Notes under the pieces: model-generated
What the model saw: the letters and a program-made list of their open reading frames with translations, nothing else
Databases searched by the model: none
Told to the model about the DNA's origin: nothing
Origin: Methanosarcina sp. DH2
GTDB taxonomy: Archaea; Halobacteriota; Methanosarcinia; Methanosarcinales; Methanosarcinaceae
Direction: 5' to 3'
Length of the DNA stretch: 64,000 nucleotides
Assembly (NCBI RefSeq): GCF_020804225.1
Contig: NZ_WJBI01000001.1
Span: forward strand, 247,773-311,772
Shown here: positions 28,775-37,468 of the stretch, piece after piece
How positions within the stretch are numbered: position 1 is the first letter of the stretch
Layout of the letters: each line of letters opens with the position of its first letter
Program-made: the position numbers and the translations under genes

Positions 28775-29126
28775 ACATATGATTTTCTATTTTTTGCATT
28801 TTTCCATTTTATTTATATTCAATTTTTAATTACTTCGATTTGTTTTAATATTTTTAATGCTCTTTTTCTCCTTCGTCTTTCTCTTCAGTCTTATTGCGCA
28901 ATTCTTGCAGCGTGCTTTTTCTGAGTATTCTGATTAAAAATTGGAGTTTGGATATAATTTATGCTGGTATTAAAACTTTTAGCGTGACGATATAATTTTT
29001 TACAGAACAATTTTTGATATAATTAATTTAAAATAATTTATCTTATTATTATATGCTGGAGTTGGGAAATAATAATTGGGAAGTAAAATGGGGTATCTAT
29101 CAACATAATCTACCAACTATGAAATC

Positions 29127-29237
29127 GCCCGGAGAAAACTGATCCCTTCTTCGAAGCAATGCTTGGGGGAGCATAATATTCGAAGAGACTGTGTTGGGGG
29201 ACACAGTGAACGATGCAGTGCCTCTGGGCTTTTTCTT
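29127..29237 (+). ncRNA. Structured RNA family, copy 2 of 4
   Basis: Closing stem GCCCGGAG (29127-29134) / CTCTGGGC (29222-29229), followed by T6. Inner stem CTTCGAA / TTCGAAG carries hairpin ATGCT-TGGGGG-AGCAT; the second hairpin is ACTGTGT-TGGGGG-ACACAGT. Both loops are U-G5. Overlapping open frames on either strand are short, low-complexity and not conserved, so this is called as RNA. Confidence 0.8.
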
Positions 29238-29729
29238 AACGTTTTCTATCCTTTTTTCTACTGCTTTTTTAATTTCTACTTGCTTTTCTATCATTCTTTT
29301 TTAATAGATAGGGCTTTTTTCGATTATTGGTTATTTTACAACAGTTTTTACAATAATTAGCCCAAACTTTCTTTAATTTGTTTTTGAGCAGCTTTTATGG
29401 GCTCCAGATAACGGACTGTCTGGAACTATTTTAAAGAATATCCCGCTGGATTCAAACTTCGAGGAGGACTATAGGTTTGAAAACGAAGTTCAGTTCTACT
29501 TGCTTTTCCTTTTCCTCACGTTTTTTCTTGAAAATTACTGCAATTAAAGCGTATTTAGTGTTAAATCATTTTCGAGCCCTAAAATATTTTGAGTGGGAAT
29601 ATATTTCGCTAGCGGGCAATTTTTGGTATAATTAATTTAAAATAATTAAGAGTCAATTATATATTTGCAACGTGGAGTGAACCGAGAGAACGAGTGAGTA
29701 ATGGGTATGAATGAGTAAGTAAAAGAATT

Positions 29730-29839
29730 GCCCGAAAGCCATTGATCCTGTTCCGGACCGATATGCTTGGGGGAGCGTATCTCTGGAACAACTGTATCGG
29801 GGGCTACAGTCAGAACATAGCGCTTTCGGGCTTTTTCTT
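29730..29839 (+). ncRNA. Structured RNA family, copy 3 of 4
   Basis: Closing stem GCCCGAAAGC (29730-29739) / GCTTTCGGGC (29822-29831) is a perfect 10-bp helix whose bases differ from copy 2 on both sides. Inner stem TGTTCC / GGAACA also differs on both sides. First hairpin ATATGCT-TGGGGG-AGCGTAT; second ACTGTA-TCGGGGGC-TACAGT. A U-rich tail follows. Confidence 0.8.
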
Positions 29840-30061
29840 ATTCCGTCTATACTACGCTTTCCTTCCTAATTTTTCTTTATTTCTTTCTATATTTTTATTA
29901 ATTTTTGCTTAATTTCTTATTATTTCTTTGAAATTTTCAACGTAAAATTAATTTTTGTTTAAATACAAAATTTTGGGTAATTAATTTGAAATAGTAATGG
30001 TATAATGTTATATTCGTGGAGTTGGGAAGTGAGTGAGTAAGGTATAAAATAAAAAAGAAAT

Positions 30062-30176
30062 GCTTGGGGGCCGTTGATCCTGCTCTGGATCAATATGCTT
30101 GGGGGAGCATATCTTCAGGGCTGCTGTGTTGGGGGACACTGTAAATAAGGATAATAGTGCCTCTGGGCTTCTTCTT
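30062..30176 (+). ncRNA. Structured RNA family, copy 4 of 4
   Basis: Closing stem GCTTGGGGG (30062-30070) / CCTCTGGGC (30160-30168) pairs throughout using G-U wobbles. Inner stem GCTCTG / CAGGGC keeps pairing with a G-U. First hairpin ATATGCT-TGGGGG-AGCATAT; second GTGT-TGGGGG-ACAC. The U-rich tail lies 25 bp from the HicB-like gene end. Confidence 0.78.
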
Positions 30177-30201
30177 AAGATATTTTCTTTACTGTACTTC
30201 T

Positions 30202-30612
30202 TTACTGTACTTTTTTCTTTATTGTACTTCTTTTGCTCTGGGTCTTATTTCCTGTCACTCTAAAGGTTGTCAGAAACGGGCGTTTGACTGGAAGGGTAAT
30301 GTCCTCTCTTTCGATGTAAAGTTCAACTGCTTCTTTCAGATTTGAAACTGCTTCTTCAATTGTTTTTCCCTGACTTGATATCTCCAGCTCCAGGCATGAG
30401 GATACGTATCGCTCGTTCTTCTTTTGCACCATTGCAGAAAATGTAAACGTTTCTGTCATTTCTGTCATATCTGTCATATCTTTCATACCTGCCATATCTT
30501 TCACACTTGCCATATCATACCTGCTATCTTTTTGTGATATTGCAATGTTTGTGTTAAATATTTTGCAATTAATTGTTTTTTGGATAGATGAAAGTTTAAC
30601 TTGTGTTCTCAT
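30202..30612 (-). CDS. HicB-like protein (UPF0150) with repeated N-terminal start codons
   Basis: The conserved part is residues 52-115: FTFSAMVQKKNERYVSSC, then GKTIEEAVSNLKEAVELYIE, the compact HicB beta-alpha fold. HicB proteins usually act as antitoxins to HicA RNases, but no HicA is encoded next door, so this may be an orphan. The N-terminus is a degenerate 9-18-bp repeat coding for DMASVKDMAGMKDMTDMTEM, with six in-frame ATG codons. HicB proteins normally begin just before FTFSA, so ATG 30459 (85 residues) is the likeliest start; the longer form remains possible. The short spacer 30187-30236 contains a repeated tactgtactt motif at the 3' end. Confidence 0.65.
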   Translation of the reverse strand: MRTQVKLSSIQKTINCKIFNTNIAISQKDSRYDMASVKDMAGMKDMTDMTEMTETFTFSAMVQKKNERYVSSCLELEISSQGKTIEEAVSNLKEAVELYIEREDITLPVKRPFLTTFRVTGNKTQSKRSTIKKKVQ

Positions 30613-30819
30613 ACATCAATAAAGATTGTGGCTTCGATGAGGACTGTGACTTTGTTAATCCTTTTTTAAAATCTCAATCCTAAATGTCTACGCGGGTTTG
30701 AGTTCCAAATATGGTCAGGCCCGAAAAAATATCCTTCTTCATCTCAAACTTCCGGGGCTTGTATTTATAAAAGTACTTTTATAGTGATATCTGGAAACTT
30801 AAAAAAGGAGATCTCATTT

Positions 30820-31932
30820 GTGGAAGCGGAAATGACTTCAAGGGAGCGTTTTATCAACGCACTCGAAAGAAAAGATGTTGATCGGGTCCCGTATGGCTAT
30901 CTCTGGTTCGGAGCAGGGCATGCGGTACTGGAGCGTATGGGTTCAAGCCTCAAAGATGCCTACTGTTCTGCAGAGGGAATTGCAAGAGCGCAGATCCTTG
31001 CAAGGGAGATGTACCACCACGACAATGTGATGTCCCCCTGGGGTTGCCTTCTGGTGGAAGCTGAGGCGCTCGGGACAAAGGTAAACATAAAAGAAAATGC
31101 GTATCCTGCGGTTGCGAAATATGCTCTTAAATCTGCGGCTGAGCATGAACTGATAAATCCAGCGAATATCGAGAAGTCCGAGCGAGTAAAGACCATTGCC
31201 GGGTCAGTTGAGATTCTCAAGAAGGAAATCGGGGATGAAGCCTTTATCACAGGCGCAACTATGTCTCCCCTGATGCTTGCGTCTCAGGTCATGGGAGGAA
31301 GCAGGCTCTGCATTGATATGTTAAAGGATAGAGACAGCTTCCACGCCCTGCTGGAAAAACTCACGGAAAGCTGCATCCTGTTTGCCGATTCTCTGCTCGA
31401 AGCCGGTGTTGACGGCATTTTTGTCGAAAATGGAGAAAGTACTGCCGACCTTTTCAGCCCGCAAATGGCTGAGGAATTTATGCTACCCTACACGAAGAGA
31501 CTTTATGACCACATAAAAGCTGAAGGAGGATACGTAATCTCTCACAATTGCGCAGCTGGTGCCTTCTATGACCTGGAAATGAAACTTGGACCCCATGCCC
31601 TTAACTTTGCCTTCGGGGATGTCAGGCTGCTCGGAAAAAAGTACAGGGTTGAATGCAAAAAGCTCCATAACCACAACAACATCGGATGCGGTCCGAGGCA
31701 TTGCTTCAGGGAGTTTAAAGAATTCTCCGATGCCGGCATCTGCCTTATGGGAAATATCATTCCTGATGCCCCTCTCACCGGTTCCAGAGCTGAGATCGAG
31801 CATGAAATAAAAAGCTGTCTCTCGGTTGCGCCGGAAAAAGGCTTTATCCTGGCAACAGGCTGCGAAATCCCGTTGAATACCCCGCTTGAAAAGATGGAAA
31901 TGCTCTGGGATGCAGTAAAAGCAGGAATTTGA
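30820..31932 (+). CDS. UroD/MtaA-family corrinoid-type methyltransferase
   Basis: About 370 residues of the uroporphyrinogen decarboxylase-like superfamily to which MtaA and MtbA belong. Motifs: MTSRERFINALERKDVDRVPYG at the start, DGIFVENGESTADLFSPQM in the barrel, and putative zinc ligands in SHNCAAG (His, Cys) and ATGCEIPLNTP (Cys). These match the H-x-C...C pattern of thiol-activating methyltransferases, so it may transfer methyl groups between a corrinoid protein and CoM or another thiol. It is too diverged from MtaA to name its substrate. GTG 30820 is preferred because AAGGAG lies 9 nt upstream; ATG 30832 is the alternative. It is monocistronic, with no corrinoid protein alongside. Confidence 0.75.
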   Translation: MEAEMTSRERFINALERKDVDRVPYGYLWFGAGHAVLERMGSSLKDAYCSAEGIARAQILAREMYHHDNVMSPWGCLLVEAEALGTKVNIKENAYPAVAKYALKSAAEHELINPANIEKSERVKTIAGSVEILKKEIGDEAFITGATMSPLMLASQVMGGSRLCIDMLKDRDSFHALLEKLTESCILFADSLLEAGVDGIFVENGESTADLFSPQMAEEFMLPYTKRLYDHIKAEGGYVISHNCAAGAFYDLEMKLGPHALNFAFGDVRLLGKKYRVECKKLHNHNNIGCGPRHCFREFKEFSDAGICLMGNIIPDAPLTGSRAEIEHEIKSCLSVAPEKGFILATGCEIPLNTPLEKMEMLWDAVKAGI

Positions 31933-31990
31933 AGTCTTCTTTCAGGGCTTTTGATTTTAGAACTTTTCTCCGAAAATACCGTAACATCAT

Positions 31991-32066
31991 AAAAATCCAG
32001 TTATTCAGTAAAAGTCCAGTTGCTCAGTAAAAGTCAAGTTGCTCACTAAAAGTCCACTGTTCAGTA
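31991..32066 (+). repeat. Four tandem copies of a 19-bp unit
   Basis: Consensus aaaagtccagttgctcagt, starting at 31991, 32010, 32029 and 32048, with a few changes. It begins 59 bp after the stop of the UroD-family gene. The remainder of 31933-32394 contains a TATA-like GGTTATATAG near 32229 and no gene. Confidence 0.85.
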
Positions 32067-32394
32067 ATATCCGATTTTCTAAAATTCCTGGGACAGCTCT
32101 TTTCCCAAATCTTTTTTTCAACTCTTTTTTTCAGGTTTTAATTTTAAGAAGGTACGCATGTAAGGATATAGACGGATATTTTGTCATAAGTCAGCTACTG
32201 CAAAAGAAGGGTTAAATATTATAAAATAAGGTTATATAGTTTCATTTCCCAGCATTACATATTGTCCAATACGCATTTTATATGCGAAATATTCAAATAC
32301 AGTTGGCTTCCTCTTTAAGTCTGAGACCTTAACCCTGAGTATGATTTGAATTGAATCCGCTCTTAAAAATCTGCTCTCAGTTTGAGGAATTTTT

Positions 32395-33246
32395 ATGAAA
32401 AAGTTAAATATAAAACCCCTAATAAAACTTTTAAGTATTTCTATAATTCTGTTGCTGACCGCTTCGGCGGCTTCTGCTGCCTGTTCGTACCATTCTGGAA
32501 AATACTGCTATAAGCATTATACTAATTGTGAATGGGATTATAATCAGTATTCAGACTGGAATTGCAAAAATTGTAACTCTGGAGAAAGTACTGAATCTGG
32601 AAATTATAACCAGTATCCAGACTGGAACTGCAATGATTGTAATTCTGAAGGACCTAGCGACTCTGGATCTACTGACTCTGGAAACACTGATTCTGGAAAC
32701 GCTGATTCTGGAAACGCCGATTCTGGAAACGCCGATTCTGGAAACGCCGATTCTGAAAATGCCGTCCCCCCTGTCACCCCAACAGATGCAACCGGAACAA
32801 CTACTATTGAGTTATGTAGAGATAATACTTGCACAGTTGGAGGAAATGGGCAAGTCCTAACCCTTACAAACTATAACAATGCAGTAAACCCTACCTATGA
32901 CCAGCTCTTAATGTTTTTGGAAGCTGACAAGACCGATGAACTACCCTATACTTCAACATATGTTTGCAGTGACTTTGCAAAAGCCCTTCATGACAATTCA
33001 GAAGCTGCGGGTATAAAAGCCGGTTGGGTCGGTGCAATCGGAGCTAATCACGCGTTCAACGTTTTTGAAACGACTGACAAGGGAACTGTGTATATAGATT
33101 GTACGGGTGTGCCTGGAGGAGCGACACTTCAGGATAAGCAACTGGATGTGGTAATTGGTCAGCCTTTGAGTGGAAAGTATCTGTTCAGACAGGGAACAAT
33201 TAATGGCATGGGAGGAACTGTTACAAGTTTATTAGTTTATTGGTAA
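32395..33246 (+). CDS. Secreted transglutaminase-like cysteine protein with DSGNA repeats
   Basis: A 283-residue exported protein. The signal peptide (1-28) has a hydrophobic core SISIILLLTASAASA. Residues 29-85 are Cys-rich and contain a duplicated unit (YNQYSDWNCKNCNS and YNQYPDWNCNDCNS). Residues 93-122 are five-residue repeats (SGNTD/SGNAD), encoded by a 15-bp tandem repeat. The C-terminal domain (about 145-283) carries Cys191 in YVCSDFAKAL, His219 in NHAFNVF and Asp235 in YIDCTG, the order and spacing of a transglutaminase-like Cys-His-Asp triad. It may cleave or cross-link surface proteins. The family is not one I can name, so the catalytic call is inference from three residues and fold pattern. 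Confidence 0.7.
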   Translation: MKKLNIKPLIKLLSISIILLLTASAASAACSYHSGKYCYKHYTNCEWDYNQYSDWNCKNCNSGESTESGNYNQYPDWNCNDCNSEGPSDSGSTDSGNTDSGNADSGNADSGNADSGNADSENAVPPVTPTDATGTTTIELCRDNTCTVGGNGQVLTLTNYNNAVNPTYDQLLMFLEADKTDELPYTSTYVCSDFAKALHDNSEAAGIKAGWVGAIGANHAFNVFETTDKGTVYIDCTGVPGGATLQDKQLDVVIGQPLSGKYLFRQGTINGMGGTVTSLLVYW

Positions 33247-33364
33247 GATTTCCTTTCTTTTTTCCTTTTTTGGCTCCCTCAGATATCTGCTGCCTTATAT
33301 TTTTGGGTATTAATTTTCTAATTTTCATCATTTGGTCCTCTTGCAGAAGTTAGTAACAAAAAAG

Positions 33365-33556
33365 TTAGTAATAAACAATTTTCGAAAATCCACTGGACAG
33401 TTCTTCTCCCAGAATTTTTTCTACCTCTTTTTTCAGGTTTTCAATGGCTTCTTCAACAGTTTTTCCTTTACAAATTACATCCGCTTCCGGGCAGATTGAA
33501 ACATAGGAATTCTCTTCCTTCTAGATGGTCGCAGAAAAAGGAAACCATATCGTCAT
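33365..33556 (-). CDS. HicB-like gene with an in-frame UAG codon (possible pyrrolysine)
   Basis: The frame begins MTIWFPFSATI, meets TAG at 33521-33523, and continues without another stop as KEENSYVSICPEADVICKG and then KTVEEAIENLKKEVEKILG to TAA at 33365-33367 (63 residues if UAG is read). It aligns through its length with the intact HicB-like gene at 30202-30612 (FTFSAMVQKKNERYVSS); the UAG falls at the Q of MVQ. Methanosarcina can insert pyrrolysine at UAG, so a full protein is possible. Otherwise only 11 residues are made and the gene is a pseudogene. No HicA partner is visible. Confidence 0.7.
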
Positions 33557-33739
33557 ATCCTGAAATATTATTCAGTCCATTTTAAGCGTTTCGTATCCCT
33601 TTATTCTATTTTACTCTCACCAGCCGTTATTCAGGAGGTAGCATATGCGAGCGCAGGAAATTTATACTTGCGAACATATCACATCCGAAGTTTATATTAA
33701 TAGAATCTCGAAACTTACGTTAACAGGCTTGCAGGATTT

Positions 33740-35002
33740 ATGGTAGCAGAGTCTTTAATAACCTCTTTTGTGTCTTCGCCCGACCTTTCGGTGCTTATCC
33801 TCCTTGGTGTTCTCCTACTGACCGCTCTGAGGCAGGTAGGGTCTTTGAGGCTCCAGATCTGGCAGGTTATGACCCTTGGGGCTTTCTCTGTACTGCTGCT
33901 TGGAGAGATCTCGCCCCAGGAGGCTCTCCGGGCAATTAACATGGATGTGCTCCTTTTTCTGTTCGGGGCTTTTTGTGTGGGCGAAGCGCTTAACAGGAGC
34001 GGATATCTTGCCTGTCTTGGGAGCAAGATTGTTTCAAGGGCTAAAAATACGGATCAGCTAGTTTTGCTTGTGGTTTTTTCTACCGGGCTCCTTTCTGCAG
34101 TCCTTATGAACGACACCCTTGCCATTATGGGCACTCCAATGGTTCTGCGTTTTTCCAGGAAATACGGCGTATCTTCGAAACTCATGCTCTTTGCCCTGGC
34201 TTTCGGAATTACCACAGGCAGCGTCATGAGCCCTATTGGAAACCCCCAGAATCTCCTGATTGCAATTGACGGAAATCTGGACTCCCCGTTTGTGACATTT
34301 TTGCGCTCTCTGGCTCTGCCAACTCTTATAAACCTTGTACTTGCTTACGTCGTACTCAGGCTCTTTTTCAGCCGGGAATTCGGGAAATCAGCTCTGGTTC
34401 ATTCTAAGGAGGTTATTTCCGACCCTGAACTTGCAGGAATTTCAAAAAAGGCTCTTTTCCTTCTGCTGGCTCTCATCACCTGTAAGATCTTTCTTGTAGA
34501 GTTTTTGCCTGCCTGGGACTTCAGTTTGAGCTGGATTGCCCTGCTCTCAGCTTCTCCTATACTTCTAAGCAAAAGGTGCACTGAAGTTGTAAAGAATATT
34601 GACTGGACAACTCTGATCTTTTTCGTTTCGATGTTCGTGCTGATGGAAAGTGTCTGGATTTCCGGGACCTGCCAGGAGCTTCTCAGCAGAATGTCTCCGC
34701 AGTTAGGCTCGGTTCCTATGATCCTGGCACTTAGCATAGGACTCAGCCAGCTTATTTCTAATGTTCCCTTTGTTGCGCTCTACCTTCCTGCAATGGGGAG
34801 TGCAGTTTCTCAAGAACAGTTGATGGCACTTGCTGCTGGAAGTACAATTGCAGGGAATCTCCTTATCCTGGGGGCAGCTAGCAATGTCATAATCCTCCAG
34901 AATGCAGAAAAAGAAGGTGAAACGTTTTCTTTTATAGAATTCGCCAGAATTGGACTCCTAATATCATTTTTAGATGCGATTGTTTATTTTATATTCCTTT
35001 AA
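33740..35002 (+). CDS. ArsB/NhaD-type ion permease (SLC13-like superfamily)
   Basis: A 420-residue integral membrane protein with about eleven helices. The two re-entrant-type motifs of this superfamily are visible: MNDTLAIMGTPM in the first half with SPIGNPQNLLIA just after it, and SNVPFVALYLPAM in the second half. ArsB, NhaD and divalent anion transporters share these. Candidate substrates are arsenite, Na+/H+ or a dicarboxylate; neighbours give no help (no arsA or arsR here). Encoded alone. Confidence 0.78.
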   Translation: MVAESLITSFVSSPDLSVLILLGVLLLTALRQVGSLRLQIWQVMTLGAFSVLLLGEISPQEALRAINMDVLLFLFGAFCVGEALNRSGYLACLGSKIVSRAKNTDQLVLLVVFSTGLLSAVLMNDTLAIMGTPMVLRFSRKYGVSSKLMLFALAFGITTGSVMSPIGNPQNLLIAIDGNLDSPFVTFLRSLALPTLINLVLAYVVLRLFFSREFGKSALVHSKEVISDPELAGISKKALFLLLALITCKIFLVEFLPAWDFSLSWIALLSASPILLSKRCTEVVKNIDWTTLIFFVSMFVLMESVWISGTCQELLSRMSPQLGSVPMILALSIGLSQLISNVPFVALYLPAMGSAVSQEQLMALAAGSTIAGNLLILGAASNVIILQNAEKEGETFSFIEFARIGLLISFLDAIVYFIFL

Positions 35003-35166
35003 AGCCTAAAAGCAATAATATTTGCTTAAATAAAGCTAAAAGAACGATTATAACCTCAAATGCCGTTTTAAAACCTATTTCTCCTTTAATAGATTTCTCA
35101 GGTTAACCCTCCGATAAACTTGATATACTGAAAGCACATACACTTTTTTCTGGAAGATATCATATC

Positions 35167-37278
35167 ATGACTCAGAATACCGCTGATTCAAATAACAGGC
35201 GCAAACGCGCTAAAGGTACCGTACAGATGAAAACCCTCGGGCCTGTTGAAGACCTTGAACCTTATGTTCGGTCTGACTGGTGGCAGACTCTTTTTAATTC
35301 CCTTTATCTCAAGACCGATGCCGATCTCCTGGATGATATGGAAGTTACAAGGAAAGAGGCAGATCTTGTTGTCTCTATTCTAGGACTTGATCCTGAGGAC
35401 ACGGTTCTTGACCTTTGCTGTGGACAGGGCAGGCATGTCCTTGAACTGGCAAGGAGGGGATTTTCAAACGTTGAAGGCTATGACAGGTCTCAGTACCTTA
35501 TCCGGAAAGCAAGAACAAGGGCTCAGAAGGAAAATCTGCAGGTCAGGTTCAGGGAAGGGGATGCAAGAAAATTGCCTTACCCATCTGATACTTTCTCTGT
35601 GGTCACCATTCTTGGAAACAGCTTTGGATACTTTGATTCCACTTTGCAAGACCGAAAAGTGCTTGAGGAGGTTTTCAGGGTACTGAAGCCTGGAGGCAGG
35701 GTCTTTATTGATGCTGTAGACGGGGACCATATGAAAAAGAATTTCCAGCCAAGATCATGGGAATGGCTGGACAGGAAGTACTTTGTGTGCAGGGAAAGAG
35801 CCCTTTCTTCTGATGGCGAACGTCTGATCTGCAGGGAGGTTATAAGCCGCATTGATAGAGGAATAATCGCAGACCAGTTTTATGCTGAGAGGCTGTACAA
35901 CAGGGAAAGTCTTTTTGAACTGCTTACGGCATCAGGTTTTAGCAGCCCGACTTTTCACACAACTTTTAGCCCTGTATCAACAGGTACCCAGGACGCAGGA
36001 ATGATGGAACAGAGAATTCTGCTTTCAGCAACAGTAGAGAAAGCCTGGCCTTCACTGGTTTCTCCTCTTCAAACTACTGAAAGTAAAAAACCTCTTAATG
36101 TTGTCGTAGTGCTCGGAGACCCGAGAAAGGAAGACCAGGTCAAGCCTGCCTGTGTATTTGATGATGATGATTTCGAAACCGTTGATAATATGAAAAAGGC
36201 GCTTGCCGAGATTCCTTATATGAAATTCACTTTCCTGGACAGGCACGAAACCCTTTTCGAAGACCTTAAAAAGAGAGCAGGAAAAACTGACCTTGTACTT
36301 AACTTATGTGATGAAGGCTTTTATAACGACCCTATAAAAGAGCTTCATGTTCCTGCCATGCTTGAGCAGCTTAATATCCCTTACACAGGTGCAGGTCCTC
36401 AGTGCCTTGCCTTCTGCTATGATAAGTCTCTTGTAAGGGGAGTTGCCCGTGAAATGCAGATTCCTGTGGCAAAAGGATTTCTCGTTACCGGGGATTCTGA
36501 CGTTTCAAGGCTTTCCCTCTCTTTCCCCCTGCTCGTAAAACCCAATTCAGGGGATTCAAGTTTCGGGATCACGCAGAAAAGCAAAGTCCACAGCAAGGAA
36601 GAAATACTAGATATCATGAAATCAACGCGGGAAAAAATAGGGTCAGATAAGCTTTTCCTGCTGGAAGAGTTCCTTCCGGGAAAAGACATCAGTGTCGGTA
36701 TCATTGGAAATCCGCCTGCGTGTACTGTTCTGCCTATCACGGAAGAAGATTACTCTGCAGTCCCGGAAGAACTTCCCAGGATCTGTGGGTATGAGGCTAA
36801 ATGGCTCCCTGATTCCCCGTACTGGAAGATCAAATCCGTGCCTGCGGGGCTCCCTGAAAATACGGAGAACGAAGTTGTGGGGTTCTGCCTCGCTCTCTTT
36901 GCAAGACTGGGATGCCGTGACTATGCCCGCTTTGACTGGAGACTCGATGCCGAAGGCAGGCCAAAACTGCTTGAAGTAAATCCGAACCCAGGCTGGTGCT
37001 GGGACGGGCACCTTGCAAAAATGGCAGCTTATGCCAGTATCTCTTACTCAGGCATGCTGGCAGCAGTTATTGAGGCTGCAAAGAAGAGATATAGTATCGG
37101 ACCCGGAGGAAAAGCTGAGCTTCAAAAGAAAGTCCTTGAACAATCCTCAAGGAAAAGCCCGGCTGAGTGTGCTGCGGAATTCGAAGAGGAAGTCGAAGCT
37201 AAAGGCTCTATCGAGTCAGAAAACGACAGAAAGAGAACTGTTTTTTCCAGCAGTTCTGAAACAATACAGGCTCTTTAA
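35167..37278 (+). CDS. Fusion of SAM methyltransferase and D-Ala-D-Ala ligase-like ATP-grasp enzyme
   Basis: A 703-residue two-enzyme protein. Residues about 40-290 are a class I methyltransferase: motif I VLDLCCGQGRHVLELA, acidic residue EGYDRSQ, GDARKLPYPSDTFSVV, and FRVLKPGGRVFID. Residues about 310-640 form an ATP-grasp ligase of the Ddl type: VLNLCDEGFYNDP, LNIPYTGAGPQCLAFCYDKS, LLVKPNSGDSSFGI, LLEEFLPGKDISVG and metal/ATP residues ARFDWRLDAEGRPKLLEVNPNPG (612-634 region). The last 60 residues are charged and probably disordered. Archaea of this group lack peptidoglycan, so a D-Ala-D-Ala product is unlikely; ligation of an amino acid to a small molecule followed or preceded by methylation is plausible. 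Substrates unknown; monocistronic. Confidence 0.82.
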   Translation: MTQNTADSNNRRKRAKGTVQMKTLGPVEDLEPYVRSDWWQTLFNSLYLKTDADLLDDMEVTRKEADLVVSILGLDPEDTVLDLCCGQGRHVLELARRGFSNVEGYDRSQYLIRKARTRAQKENLQVRFREGDARKLPYPSDTFSVVTILGNSFGYFDSTLQDRKVLEEVFRVLKPGGRVFIDAVDGDHMKKNFQPRSWEWLDRKYFVCRERALSSDGERLICREVISRIDRGIIADQFYAERLYNRESLFELLTASGFSSPTFHTTFSPVSTGTQDAGMMEQRILLSATVEKAWPSLVSPLQTTESKKPLNVVVVLGDPRKEDQVKPACVFDDDDFETVDNMKKALAEIPYMKFTFLDRHETLFEDLKKRAGKTDLVLNLCDEGFYNDPIKELHVPAMLEQLNIPYTGAGPQCLAFCYDKSLVRGVAREMQIPVAKGFLVTGDSDVSRLSLSFPLLVKPNSGDSSFGITQKSKVHSKEEILDIMKSTREKIGSDKLFLLEEFLPGKDISVGIIGNPPACTVLPITEEDYSAVPEELPRICGYEAKWLPDSPYWKIKSVPAGLPENTENEVVGFCLALFARLGCRDYARFDWRLDAEGRPKLLEVNPNPGWCWDGHLAKMAAYASISYSGMLAAVIEAAKKRYSIGPGGKAELQKKVLEQSSRKSPAECAAEFEEEVEAKGSIESENDRKRTVFSSSSETIQAL

Positions 37279-37468
37279 GAGTGCATAAAATCAAAAGTAA
37301 AACCAAAAAGATCGGTTAAAGAAAGGTTAGATTAAAAAAGAATTGTACTGAAAAAACTGCAGTCAAAACTATGGGATGCGAAAGATTGATTTCTTCTTTT
37401 TCTACTCTTTCGCTTTCCCTTTTATTCCAAACACAATTTTACTTCTGGCTAATTTACTCTGGATGATT

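Noticed and set aside
29100-29360. Open frames on both strands across RNA copy 2
   Set aside because: They overlap the paired stems, are not shared by the other three RNA copies, and consist of low-complexity residues.
28666-30176. CRISPR-like array
   Set aside because: Four units at uneven spacing of 330-600 bp with diverged sequence and internal stems do not fit direct repeats and spacers; no cas genes are present.
33740-35002. Specific call as arsenite pump ArsB
   Set aside because: Motifs are shared by ArsB, NhaD and anion transporters, and no ars gene is adjacent, so only the superfamily is stated.
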